The notes beneath the pieces were generated by a model. It did no database searches. It worked only from the letters and a program-made list of their open reading frames with translations, and was not told the DNA's origin. Both the position numbers and the translations under genes were made by a program. Shown in pieces: positions 23,700 to 37,000 of a stretch of DNA of 64,000 nucleotides (positions are counted from its first letter, which is position 1; each line of letters begins with the position of its first letter). Source of the DNA: Allodiplogaster sudhausi (Eukaryota; Nematoda; Chromadorea; Rhabditida; Diplogasteridae); NCBI GenBank assembly GCA_945643635.1, contig CALZFC010000005.1, positions 1,990,001-2,054,000 of the forward strand, written 5' to 3'.

Positions 23700-24290
23700 A
23701 CCAAACATAGGAAGGAAGAGGACGAAGAGGGGGGAAGTGGAGAAAGGAAGTGAGGAGCAAACAATCGCCGCTGTCGTCTCTCGAGTGAATGATCTAAATG
23801 TTGATATTCATTGGAAACATTTATCAAAAAATACAGAGCAACAATTATATAGGATACATGATCGCGAATATATCAAATTATAAACATTGTAGAGCTCTCC
23901 GTGAACCCTTCTCTCTATTATATAACGTTCCGCCATTTGGGCAAGATCTCTGGTGCTTTCTAAAAGTAGCTCGGCGTAAATAAGATTCATTTCGCTCACG
24001 CTATGTATATCCGCCTGTTGTGATGTACTCATTCTCTTTATCGCTCTAGACGAATATACGTATGTAGCATTTTATACAGATGTGCATGTGTACATACCAG
24101 TATCTCATAACATCTTTGTGACTGTATATGTACATAGTTCATTAATTTTGCATAAAATTCAAATGCTGATCACTGAGAGGTTATATTAGAAGTCTGCTCC
24201 TTGTTTTCTTGTGGGGGCATTTCACTTACTTTTCGCTTTCGCTCATTTCGAATTCGCACCCAGAAGAGAACTTCTAACTGAACAGTAGAG
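23700..24290. other. Intergenic, no gene seen
   Basis: AT-rich sequence between the satellite and the 3' end of the acyltransferase-3 gene. The frames found here are shadows of GA-rich sequence. Confidence 0.55.
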
Positions 24291-24297
24291 ATTTGGT

Positions 24298-27200
24298 TTA
24301 AATGTAAATGATATTGATTTGACAAAAGCTTGATATTTTCAAATCAAATGAACTAGCCTTGGAGAAGGGAATTTCGTAAAAGGCGCTCCAGAACATTGCA
24401 ACGAAGAACGTGACAACAATTGCAGGGAGGCCACGAGTCAAACACTATAATAAATAGTTATGTTTGTAGAAGGTTTATGTGTGCATGGTATTCTGAATAA
24501 TAAACTCGATAACCAGTTCCGTAAAATTCGAGAAGTAGATATCGCTCTTGGTGAGTCCAGTGACGTAGAGAATGACGAGCATGTGGACAAGGAAGGCAGA
24601 GTAAGTGAGACGGGAGAGGGGGGTCCAGAAGCCATGCGACATCAACCGGTTCACAGGGCCTGGCATCAGATCATTATATTATCTTCATTTAGGAAAATAG
24701 TGAGACCCATGTATCAATGTAGAAAAAAAAGTAAGATGCAAGCAAGTTCTTCGACTGCACCGCCATATCCATGTTCACATGCGAGAATGATGAACGAGAG
24801 TCCGGCAGTCCAAGCAAGTCGAGAGAGGGCGGAGTAAGCAGCGCGGCCAGCCAGCGAGAGAGGCAGGCCAGAGTTGAAGGAGTGTAGACCGAGCAGGGCG
24901 AGGAGCATCAGGCAGAGTGCACTCACCCACAGGGCAAGGGCCAGCATCTTCAATTACGCTTTCTTTCACCTGGATATTGAAAGATCCGGAAAGTAATATT
25001 CTTTCGCCACAATAGGAAAAAAGTAGATCATCGTGAGGGAAAGAGAGGGAGAGACGGGGAAAAAGAGCATACCACTGAGCAGAGTGTCGGATGAATCCGC
25101 CGCCGACTGAAGTGCAAGAGCCAGCCGACCAGAATGCCCGCAATGTAGACTTGGCAGCGGATGTACGGCGCGGCGAAGATGTACAGCTGGTACTTTCTCG
25201 AGAAAAAAAAACTATATTTTGAAAATTATTACAATGATCTACGCCGCTAAAAAATATTTATGTGCGACTATTCGGCCTACTAAAATATGTATAAGAATGA
25301 TTAAAAAATCTGTCTTACAAAGTACACATTGTACTTAAGAATGGTAACAATGACAGCATACTCGAGCTGTTCAGCTTCGGGATCGCTCGGCCCGAAGGTC
25401 ACGCTGGCAGGCTGAAAAGAAAGTGAACGTCTCTATTGATCGAGGTTGTTGCTGTCTCCTGCATAACGCCTTCTTTAAGGTTTCTTCATAACATTTAACA
25501 GCTCCAGTTGTTCGTATGCTATTGTTCAGTCACTTCTTTCATTAGTACAAGAAAGGGCGTCGTGCCGGATAGTGAAAGTAGATGATAGTGAAGACGTGCG
25601 CGGCAGTGCTGGCGAGGATGAAGGCAACCGCGATGGCGACGCCGGCAGCAGGGACGAGAGCGAGGGGAACGAGGACGAGGGGCGAGAACATGAACATCTG
25701 CGTCGAGGCCGCCAGGTACCAGGCCTGGCCCAGGCACTAGGACACAGATATGTATGTATGTTATTCCTCCGGAAAAATTTGTTCAAAAAATTAAATAAAA
25801 AACATAACCAAATCGAAAAATTAGCATCAAAAGTGAAATTGTGAACGAACTGGCTTGTCCCAGAAGAGATAGTTGTTGATAAAGAGCAGTTCAGCCCACC
25901 AAGATGTCTTGCAAGGGTCCTCGGCAAGATTCGGCCGCATGTACAGAGGCATGTCGACCAACCAGTTGACGTTAAACACGAACGCCGTGAAAAGGACTGC
26001 GGCGTAGTAGGGCGGAGTGAGACTGCGAACGGAGAACCTATTTTCTATTGCCTTATATCATGCACTTACTATGTGTGCCTATCAGATCGGAAGAATATTA
26101 TCATTCTATTAATGTGCAATTCGAAATATTTACAAATTCCGAAACCTACCGAAATAGCCTGTGCACGTAGAAATACACCCATGAACTTGGAGAGAAGATG
26201 TCTTTCGGGCGCTCCTTGTAGGATTTAAACCTGAACAGACTGACTGGAGAACGTTTAAGTTACAAAGGTTGATTAACAACGTGGATTTTTAGATAATGGA
26301 GAACAAAAATATAAGAAAAACCTTCATACCAGTTGAACGCAAGAATCAACCCTGAGAGGAAGAAGAAGGTGTCGACGGCGAAAAAGGCGTTCACCAGCAA
26401 CTCAGTGGTGACATCTCTCGTCATATCCAAGACATCGATAGGGTTCGCTAAAACAATGTTAATTACCGATAAGCAGGAATCATGAGTACATACATATAAA
26501 ATTAGATTTCAGCGAGGAATATGAAGAAAAATACAGTACCGGTCAAAAAGATACGAACACTAACATATTTTGTTATATTTTCCTTCAAAGTTGACAAAAC
26601 TGAATGAAATTTTCAGGGTTATTTCTATGTACTTTCAGACTGCTAACAGTAGATTATTGGTTTCATTGATCGACTACAGAGCAAGAAAAATCAATAATTC
26701 GAATTATCCAAGTTGCACATTTATAGGCGTGCAAGACAAAGTGCATTATTTCTTTGATATGCGGGTAGTTTATATTGGATAAATGAATTCTATGACATCG
26801 CCGCGATAAGTGTTTGGCCTAATTGTTATTTAATGATATGCCGTTACATGCTGCTTATCTTCAGATAGAGATTCATTCAACCGGCCTTAGATGCAGGAGG
26901 TTCTGCGGGATAAAATCGATCATTTACTGCAATGCCTAGAGTATTAATGATGTCCATATATTCGCAGGTAATCACTGAACTAATTCAAATGATTAATTGT
27001 GTTGTCGAAATTAGGTGCTAACTATTTGTGAACACTTTGAACACCGCAGTCAACTTTGGCCCGCAGCGCAAAAGTACTAAATGTGATGTTGTGCAGGGTT
27101 CCGTGTTTTGAAATCGGTTTTACCTATCTATAATGATACTTAATAAGCTTTTCTATCATCTGCAGTGCAGTCTAATTTGATCCCTGGCTTCATGAAGCCA

Positions 27201-29174
27201 CATAGGGAGGGGCAGACCGTTTGAACATACCCTGGCGTTGAGTAGTACTTTGCCCAATAAGGGTGGAAACAACCGAAAAGTTTGTAGACCGAGTCAAAAA
27301 TCGCTTCAAGCGATACAACAGAGTGTTCTACAATAGTCTAAAACTCAATTAGCTGATTTAAAGTTGTGATTGATCAAGAACAGTCAGCTGTCAATTCACC
27401 GTACAACTCTATTCTAGGGTACATTCAAACGATCTACTATTCCTTGTGGCTTCATCAAGCCGGAATTAAATAGGGCTTCTGAACGTGAACGAGTCTATTA
27501 GCCCTCGTTTGAGATAGGCAAAACCGATTTCCATACACGGACTCCTGCACAACATCACTTTCAGCACTTTTGCGCTACGGGCCAAAGTGGACTGCGGTGT
27601 TCAAAGTGTGCAGAAATAGTTATCACCTAATTTCCAAAGCTCAATTAACCATTCGAATTAGTTCAGCGATTACCTGAGAATATATGGACATCATTAATAC
27701 TCTAGGCAGATCAGTAAATGATCCATTTATCCCTCTGAACCACCTGCATCTAAGGCCTAGTGAATGAATCTCGATCTGAAGGTAGGCAGCATGTAACGGC
27801 ATATGATTAAATAACAATTAGGTCAAAAACTAATCGCGGAGATGTCATAGAATACGTATCAACCATCTATCCAATACAAACTACCCGAATATCAAAGAAA
27901 TAATTCACTTTGTCTTGCACGCCTATAAATGTAAAACTTGGATAATAAGAATTATTGATTTTTCTTGCTCTGTAGTCGATCAATGAAACCAATAATCTAC
28001 TATTAGTAGTCTGACAGTACATAGAAATAACCCTGAAAATTTCATTCAGTTTCGTCAACTTTGAAGGAAAATATCGCAAAATAGGTTAGTGTTCGTATAT
28101 TTTTGGCCGGTACTGTAGTTATTTGAAACACTAACAGGTGTAATTGAGATACACGAGAAGTAGTTGTCCGAAGATCACCCAAGAGCAACTGAGGACGCGT
28201 ATACAGGGTAAAATACGAATAGTTTGCTTCTAAATTTGCGACATCCACGAATGCCTGCTTGTTTTCAGAACAAGGTTTACTTGATTCGGGGGGATCATCA
28301 CGAAGATTGACGAAATGTTTCGAAGGGCCGAAAAGATCATCAGAAACTTCCAAATGCGATCTGTGAGAGGAATGGTATCTACAGTTTAGACCGCTGTTAC
28401 TGGAAAAGGAGTGTGAACTCACGGACAATAACAGGATGATAATATAGGAGCTTCTCAGAGAGGAGATAGTCGGCTGCGCCAACGACGACGCAGAAGGCAG
28501 CGATGGCGATGAAGAGTGCTCTGAAGACGTGAGGTGATATTGTTTTAAGATCGTGAAGTCTCGTAAGCGTACTGAATGATGTAATAGGAAGCCTCGGGCT
28601 GTCCCGCTCCGTCATTCACTCCACGCACCGCGCAGATTGGAGTGTCTGTCGCGTTTGGGCCTTAACGGATTGCACAATTAATCTCTGATGTATTATTTTT
28701 CCTTATAATGAATATTTGACACGATTAATTCTTATAAAACAGATGACCATCTACGAGATGAGTGTACAGGGCGCGCGTGTCGCAGCTCGCCGGCAGACAA
28801 ACATCGAGAGCGAGGAAGAGGGGAGTCTGGCCAGTGGCTGGGGAGGACAGCTCGGAGCACGCTCCTTCCTCACTTCTGCTGCGTAGTTCGACATCCATAT
28901 AGAGTCTGTTGAAAGGGGAATAGATCAAGCATTCTCTTCCAAGATTGCACCGAAAATATGCTCCGACGAATGGGCGAGTTCTGTTGGCGACCGGCTGCAG
29001 GAGTGAAGTGCATTGGCTGAACGTGCCGAAGAAGGCGAGATGACCCTTCGTGATGCCGGGAGATGGCTTGCCCGTTGCATCCACCACTTAAACAATGATG
29101 AAATACATAGAAAGCATTAAAAGAAAGAGAGAGATAGAGAGAAGGTGGATAGAAAAATAGAGAGAGAGAGAGAT

Positions 29175-29219
<45 letters not shown>

Positions 29220-29635
29220 GAGGAGAGCCATCAACACCATAAAATGTACATGTGGTCACAATATTCCTCTCGGCATCCGTGACATTCTCTCGTCGCAGAA
29301 CGTTAGAGAAAGACTTCTTGAAGACATCGAGGTCTTCCTGACAGTCGGAGGGTAGCAGTGAATAGACAAGCATGAGAAGGGAGAACAGCCGTTCGAATGA
29401 GAATGTCTCCAGGCACTGCCGCTTCTCACACACGTCGGCAAATTTCTATGAATTTTGTTTTGTTGAAAATATTACTGAACTTTTTCGCATAAAATTTTCT
29501 GCCAACATCAATTGCGTGATGATGCTTGACATGGTGGTCAGCGAAGAACTGCGGCGACGGGTAGAAGTGACTGGAAGCCGAAGTTATCAGAAGTAGATGG
29601 AGAAGAAGCACACAAATCGGGGCGTCGACTCTCAT
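24298..29635 (-). CDS. NRF-6-like acyltransferase-3 membrane protein
   Basis: The start MRVDAPICVLLLHLLLITSA (ATG at 29635) is a signal peptide. Next comes an extracellular NRF domain with paired cysteines (CEKRQCLETF; VVDATGKPSPGITKGHLAFFG; CLPASCDTRALYTHL). A membrane helix (about 28420-28505) follows, then the multi-pass acyltransferase-3 domain: FFAVDTFFFLSGLILAFNW, WVYFYVHRLFR, LTPPYYAAVLF, QAWYLAASTQMFMFSPL, YIRCQVYIAGILVG, ACEHGYGG and LSRLTYSAFLVHMLVI, ending FFVAMFWSAFYEIPFSK. The order and motifs match the nematode nose-resistant-to-fluoxetine family, which acts in lipid or drug transport between tissues and may transfer acyl groups. About 14 exons are visible. One intron (26458-28280) is mostly a palindromic transposable element. 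Confidence 0.85.
26532..28117. mobile_element. Foldback Tc1/mariner-like element (palindrome)
   Basis: Ends are TACAGTACCGGTCAAAAA and its inverse ...CCGGTACTGTA, flanked by TA as expected for Tc1/mariner target sites. The two arms are inverted copies along almost their entire length: the same 70-codon frame appears at 26570-26782 (+) and 27867-28079 (-) with about 90% identity. The centre is near 27330. No intact transposase was found, and the shared frame is not recognised. It makes up about 87% of one intron of the acyltransferase-3 gene. Confidence 0.85.
29110..29220. repeat. (GA)n in intron of acyltransferase-3 gene
   Basis: About 110 bp of GAGAGA/GATAGA, polypyrimidine on the coding strand, directly upstream of the exon ending near 29095. 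Confidence 0.9.
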
Positions 29636-29639
29636 ACTC

Positions 29640-30180
29640 GCATGGAATATTAAATCTTTGCCGGTTACTTCCTGGCGGAAAATGACAACGGTGATCAAGT
29701 TCTCTCCGTCAATGCTTTAACGGAAAGTGAGAGAAGGGCGTATAGGCACCAGAGATTGAGTGGAAAATGCATCGCCCCATCGTCCTTTGCATTTAAGCCG
29801 TTCGAGATTACTGGTGCTTATCCGTGATTGTACTTTTGCTCTAAGACCGACATTCCCATTATGATTAATTCGAAACAAACTCTAACAAAAAGAAAGTACT
29901 TATTCCTTAAAAATCTTCGCAAAATTCGTGAAGCATAAATGCTTAGTGATAAAGCTGAAATTTTCGCTCTTATTGTCAGCTGCTTCGTGCTTCGTGCATA
30001 TAAGTAAGTGCCATGGGTGAGTCAACGAGAATTTTTTTAACCGAATGGTTGATGGAGATAAAACTGATAATAAGATATTTTTAAAGTTAGAGAGTGAACG
30101 CATGAGAGTGAAGAAGGCACCAAAGAACAAAGGTGAAATAGAAACACGATAAGGATAGGCCAACATCTTTGCCCTAGAAC
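29640..30180. other. Upstream region, no gene seen
   Basis: This is the upstream flank of the acyltransferase-3 gene. No convincing exon is seen on either strand. Confidence 0.5.
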
Positions 30181-30183
30181 ATA

Positions 30184-30669
30184 TACAGTACCGCCCAACA
30201 TTTCTGGTACATATATTAATTATATTAATTATATTAATATAAATAATTTCAATTGATTTTTCAGCGCTCATGGCGCATTTCAACGAAGTTTTCTGTTCAA
30301 ATTAGACTAATTCGATGCAGATAAATACGTTGGTAACATTAGTTTCTTAAATAAAGTTGACGATGGCGAGAAAATTCATATTTTAGCCCGAAATTATTTG
30401 AACGATGCAGCGCAATTGCGCATATAATGCAGCGCAATTGCGCTGCATATTTCAAATAATTTCGGTCTAAAACATGAATTTTCTCGTCAGTGTCTACTTT
30501 ATTGAGAAACTAATGTTACCAACGTATTTATCTGCATCGAATTAGTCTAGTGTGAATAGAAAATTACGTTGAAATGCACCATGAACGCTGAAAAAATCAA
30601 TTGAAATTATTTATATTAATATTATTAATATAATTAATATATGTACCAGAAATGTTGGGCGGTACTGTA
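30184..30669. mobile_element. 486-bp palindromic MITE, TACAGTACCGCCC ends
   Basis: The left end TACAGTACCGCCCAACATTT is repeated inverted at the right end (AAATGTTGGGCGGTACTGTA). The two arms match over roughly 230 bp each, with the centre near 30422 at a short GCGCAATTGCGC palindrome. TA flanks and the CAGTACCG start suggest a Tc1/mariner-derived MITE related to the larger element at 26.5 kb. Confidence 0.8.
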
Positions 30670-31067
30670 CATACATACATACAAATTGTCAATAAACTGG
30701 TAATTGTTCTTTTACGGAAAGCGATATCTTTTCATGGTTCTTCTAGCATTTCAGATCGTAGCTGTCCTTTTCGTGGAACTACCAGGCTTGCCAATTATTG
30801 GCCATGTTATCAACTTCGCTCCAACACAGAATTCTTCCTTTTTGTAGTCGCAAAGGAATTTTAAAAATAAATGACAATATGTTGCAAACCCCAAGCGTTG
30901 AATTCCAAAAGCTTCATTAGTAGATGTAGTCTAAGCGGGTCCATCGATGATAAAGCGTCGCCGCTTCTATTAGATAAAAATGGGCATTCGTACACGTCAG
31001 ATATAACAACAAACAAAACTGACAACACTTCCCTAATTTGGAAAATCGAAATAATTCAAGTGAAGTA

Positions 31068-34000
31068 AATTTTTCGCGACAGCTTCGCTCCAGTCTTTTT
31101 TGCCATCTTCTTCTTCTTTCTCTTCGGCTCCTGTTCGACAAAGTCTTCTTCTTTCTTTATTCTTCCAAAGCCCGAAGGGCTGACTCCATTCTGCAAAGCA
31201 AGAATATCTTTAAAGAGTTAGGTTTTTCGAATTTTGACAATGTTACTTGTTTATCGCAAAAAGTCAAGTGCACAATATTTCTCTTCTAGAGGCACTCGTG
31301 AAACATTCGACCTTGTCTTCAGTTGCTTGATCTGACGACGACTCAGCCGCCGTAGTAAAGTGTCGCTTTTTGAGGGGTAATCCTCAGGATGTTACCCATG
31401 AGGATAATCTGTCTGAATCTCTAGCATGAGCGTGCTCTCTCGTACTGTCTAGCATGCCACCATTGTTTACCCTCATGGGTAATGGCATGGAAAAGGCTGT
31501 GGGGTAATGTTTGGGTAACGAGGACAGGCCGAGAGAGCATGCAATTCTTGGAGACGAGATCAACCTCATGTGTAAAATGGTTATGCCAATGCGCATTGGC
31601 ATAACCGTTTTACCTTCATCGTCCAGCTCCAAATTACGAATATAGTATTAGTGGTAAAAGTAACGGCGTACTGTCATGAACCATGAAAGATTCACTCTAA
31701 ATTAGCATTTGGATTGTAATAGTAATGTAATTTCATTATGAGTATGTTATTTTAATTGCCGTTTACAGTTAAGTCTATGCTTTATTGTTTTTATATATGC
31801 CATCACGTGAGTGACGACAAGACGAAGGAGGCCGCCGCGGCTGAAGCAGAAACTGCGCCAGCCAATCTGCCCGAGCTGAACGAAGAGGAGAAGGCCCAGG
31901 TTCTTATTCTGCTTATGCTTATTTCGTAAATGAAAACCTTAAACATATTGGGGGATTGTTTGCAGTTTGTTTGTGATTGGTCATGTGTCTTTTTCTTAGA
32001 ATAGCGCCACAACTGACACCATTTTAGGCCAATCTAACACCAATCTAGGCCTTTTTCTTTTTTGTCGTTTTGTTTTCCAACTCGGGTGAAGATCTTTAGA
32101 TGAATGTGTATCAATCCTAATAGTTGCATCTCTCTTTCTCTCTCCCTCTTTCTATCTCTTAAGATGGAAGTGGACTCAGCGGCAGCCGCGCAAGACGGCG
32201 CTGCTCCACCGGCCGAGATGCTCCCGTCGCCTCTCCAGTTCCGCTCTCCAGCTCCACTCTCCAGCTCTCCAGCTCCGCATTGCTCGTGCACTCGGGACGG
32301 TTCGTGGTTCTTTCTTCTTCTTTTTAAAATCATTAATTCATTCGTTATTTGAACGTGACCACACGTTAGTTAGCTATCATCAATAGACTCATCAACTCGG
32401 CAATGTTCTTTTTATTTGAATTATTCATTTTTCGACGCATTTTACGTTTTTAGGGGCCATTTTACGGGTTACTGTAATACTGTAAGTTGGGAATGTTCCT
32501 TTCTACTTTGAATACGGTGGATTTTCATATGTAATTCAAAATTCTTCTTCAGTTGGTCTGACGCTTGATCCTGCCGCGACTCTCACTGCAGCGCCAAGGG
32601 ATTTCGACATCTGTTTCGCCATTCCCCACTGTATTCCCTTCGGTACCGTCTCGGCCATCTGGAATGCATACTCGAATCTTGATTCTACCATGATTCCGTA
32701 TTTATGCTGGAAATTCCTGTTGTGTTGTGGAATGGATGTGATCTGTGTGTTTGCTCTCCCTCCATTTTTTTCTTTTGGTATAAGTTAAGCTTGCGGATTC
32801 AGGAACATATTGAAAGTGAAAGAGCCAGCAGCTCAGAGTCTGTTGTTCCTTGCCACAGTTACTAGTTCTTGTGCTAGAAAGCGACTTTATTATAGGATAT
32901 TCCTTGTAACTTGGTAGTTAGTGATGGCGTGGATAATGTTCAACTTAATGAAAACAAATAGCTCATTTTAGTCTGTATTATACGCAGATTTTTCCTCTTG
33001 TGTTTTTGTTTTTCTTCCTCTTTTCTTCTTTTCTCTTTTGTAAGGCTGATTTCCATGTACACTCTTGTTTAGACCCATCCATTAGCTTCTCATTCACTGT
33101 TTGATAACATTATTGTTACAAATAGCTGTTTTTGCTGTAGGTGAATTTCCAATAAGAAAATGATGGATATAAAGTGTGCTGCAGCAAGGTGTAGTTGTAG
33201 TCCGCATCGGAATGGTCCCAAATAGGAGCGACAGAAGAATGAAGATGAAGCAGGAATGGAGCAGGGATGACTGAGGGTGGATGACAGCAGCAAAGAATAT
33301 ACGAAAGGAAAAGATAGCATCTTTCAGCTGACATTACCCTCAGGATAATGCCCGGCGAAACTGAGTGGTAATGGTTTTACCCTCATGGGTAACAACCTCA
33401 GGATTACCCCTCAAAAAGCGACACTTTACTACGGCGGCAGGAGCGACAGGGGATTCGAGCTCTTTGAAGTATTGATTCAGAGATGCCAATAAGATCTGCA
33501 GGAAAACAAAAGGTATGAAATTGATACAATTGACACGACTTGATCTCTTCGGCTATAGATTAGCGCATATGCCGAATAAACCAATTTTTTTTATCAATAG
33601 CTGGTATCAAAAATAAATAATTTTACCGAAAAAGTACGAAATTTCTGAGGTGAACGGCGGTTAGATGAGCTAGTAGTAAGTGAACTAGTGGTAATAAGAA
33701 AAAAGGTCACAATCAAAATTAGACCTACAAAGAAAGGCATCGGAGGAATAGGACGTTGTAAGAGAGGACACTATCACAAAATAAAGCAACATTCATATAT
33801 GTATATATAAAAGAAAGTAGGGGAAAAGCATACACATTATAGGGACAACGAAATATGGTAGACACTTCTCGCATGATAATATGTACATATGTAGAAATGT
33901 ATGTAGAAAAAGTCAACGGCGCTCAGTTTTGGCGTAATTTGATAGAGGATTTAAAATTACATGATTTTCACAATAAAAAAATTGCATGAAGGGTTATGTT

Positions 34001-37000
34001 ATCGTTGAACCCGTGTTAAAGGAGGTATCCGGGGAATAATTAACCTATGTTTTGTTCTATGTGGATAAGTTCATCTTGACGTAAAACATACATCCAGAAA
34101 GTTTGAGCGATTTTCTTCCATTACTTTCTGAGTAATAGTAACGTGAATACTGGCGGGTAGAGAATTAGCTACGGTATGTCAGAGCCGCCCTCCTATTTCA
34201 CATGCTCTCTCGACCGAGCGACAGGCAACTTTATGAGCGCGCGCATTCAAACTCGTTCTCTAGCGCTACTGTAGAATTATTCGCCGGATACTTCCTTTGA
34301 GGATCAATTAGTCTTCGTATAAATATTAGCTGTCGTTGTCCACCGACAATCAGTACAATGTCTTCTCGCCTAGTGATTTCTAGACAGGCCAGACTCGGAA
34401 TCATTTGATTTGGTAGTGATTTGGTAATCAGTGTTTAAAATGGTCAAGAAATCGGGTTCGACAAATGCTGCTCTAACCAAAAAGAAGAGGGGAACAAGGC
34501 AGAAATATAAAGGGAGATAGTGTAAGGAATCTTCAGAATAGATATGAAGAGAGCAAATTGACGAATCCTCTGACAAGAGTAGGATGGAGAAAAGATGTTA
34601 TACCGGGATTGGGTGAACTTGTCAACAGATTTTGCGAACACCTTACCCAACACATGCAGTTGCCGGCGAGAGGTCGTGGCCTTTTCCACCCGAAGAGCTG
34701 AATAGATTATTCCTACAGTTGCCCTTTATAACACACGCCTTGTAGTACATGGCATCTGCGCAGCATTCCATCCTCTTTGTAAGTGTCTGCTAAAACGATG
34801 ACGTCATCATCGATGACGAAGTTCTCCGCCTTCGGAATGTCAATCTTCGGAACAATACCCTTCGCCACGAGAAGGAGTTGGGCATCCTGAGAAAAGCAAA
34901 ATTGCAAGAAGCCATAAAGCCGTTCTTTTGAAAAGGTGTCATTTACAAGAAATATATCAGCACCAGATCAGGGTCCGGGACAAACGAGGAAGGCTGCTCG
35001 ACATGGCAGAGCTGTTCGCTCCTTGCCACCCTCTCTGCTCCGCTGCTTGCCTCTTCTAAATGAATAAAAATGCGAACATATTACAGGATTAAGAAGCTGT
35101 TTTGTGTTTATATTTATGTATGTAGTTCAATCGTACCATCGTACTTTCTGTCGAGAAGCATCTGAAGCGCGAGACTCTCGATATTCCGCGAACGTAACTT
35201 GTCAAGCTGCTCAGACATCCAGCGATCCATGCGCAGTTTGCTGACTGCTGTCTAAATAATATAAAATAGACGGCACGGTCAAGATAAAAAAAATTCCCCT
35301 CGAACCTTCTATTATCAAGAGCTATTCAAGAAAAGATTTTTTGGAATTCAAAATTTCTAGCAAAAGCTCTTAATAATGTTCTCTTTGGGTAGTCCTCATG
35401 TAGCTTTAGCACAAATTTTCAGAGATCGCTATAATGGCCTAGAAAGTGGGGTTTTTAGGTTTTAATCTTTTCATGTACTCAGCGAGTCGAGGGTTCGATC
35501 CCCCAACGCTACAATACCTTTTGCAACTATTTTTGGATTTGTAAAAAAATCAAGGGAGAGAAGACGCTTGTCCGAATCCAGTATTCCATGTGTTGCTTTG
35601 CAATAATGAGCCAGCACGGACTATCAGATTCCGAGCAGCAAAGGAGAAGCTCTGCAAAACCTTTCCCCCTTCTCCTGCAGGGCCACGTACAGCTAGTCTC
35701 CGCGGGTGCCATCGGCGATTGAGGGGGAGGTCGGTGTAGGAGTGGGGTGTCGCTTAAGTAGAATGCACAATTGCCTCGAACTTCTGAACGCACTTAGGAG
35801 TCAGACTTCTCGCGGGGCGTATTTCTTTGAGAATAATAGAAGGCAGAGTCTTGTTGGTCGTCTCCGTCTTCACCTGATGGAAATTTGGCGGCTGCCTTTT
35901 GGATGCGGTCGCGGTCACGGAGGTTCTTGTTTGCGATCAAAGGCGTCACTCGCCGCCATACGTCACTCGCCACGACACTTCAGGCTAAAATAACTTCTGC
36001 TTTGAGCTCAGCCTTATCTGCACTTAACGTAAACCTACATTTATTTCTCAAGGGTATACATAAGTTCTTACTTAAGAGTAAACGTTAGCAATTTCTGAAA
36101 GTACGCACTAGCGTCTTCTTCAATCACGTACGAGTGCCAGACAAGAGACTCCTGCACAAGCGACAAAAAATATCAATAGTGAGCTATAATAAGCACGGTG
36201 GGTTAGGTGTGTGGAATTACGGACATTAGAAAAACTTGGAATTTTGCCAAAAATTTTGCAAAGATAGTATCTCAAGATTGCTTTAATGGAAATCGTGCCG
36301 AGAGCCTAATCATTTCAAAATTTGGGCAGAGAAAAGACGAAATAGTACTCAATTTTATTTTAGTGTGAAGTGCTAATTACCGTAATAGCCTCTTATTTAG
36401 TGCAGCTTGGTACCGTAACCACGTTTTTTCATAATTCGTACGGTCACACTAAAAAATCTCCAATGTCCGCCTTGACCCACCGTGTAAGGGGTACTGGCAA
36501 CCAGTCGATTTGGCCACATCATACATACAGGATCCAATAAACCGTTTTAAGATGTCTCAGGATCTGAAGAGCCTCTGTATTTGCTCTTATCAACCATCTT
36601 CCGACATTTGCATACCTTTTCATCCTCGTTGAGGATTTCACGCTGAAGAACGGCAGAAAGCCAGAGAGAGCAGAAGATCCCAGCAATTGCAATTATCTTA
36701 TTATTTTTTTGGTGATAATGCGCCAGTTCTGAAGTAAATTTTATAGGAAATATTCGACGAAAGAGTGCGGTAGAATTTCTGAATCATAAATAAAGTCATG
36801 AATTTTACAAGCAGGCAAGGACATGATACGCAAGTAGTGCAATATTATTTGAAATCAAGACGCATGTGAATCTAGCAAGTCGCATGTTCTGTAATTTCTC
36901 CCTTTTCTCTGACGTCTTACCTTTTCGTCTTCGTTGAAGCCTTCAAGCGGAAGAACGGGCAGGAAGCCCGAGACAGCACAAGTTGCCTTAAATATTCTTA

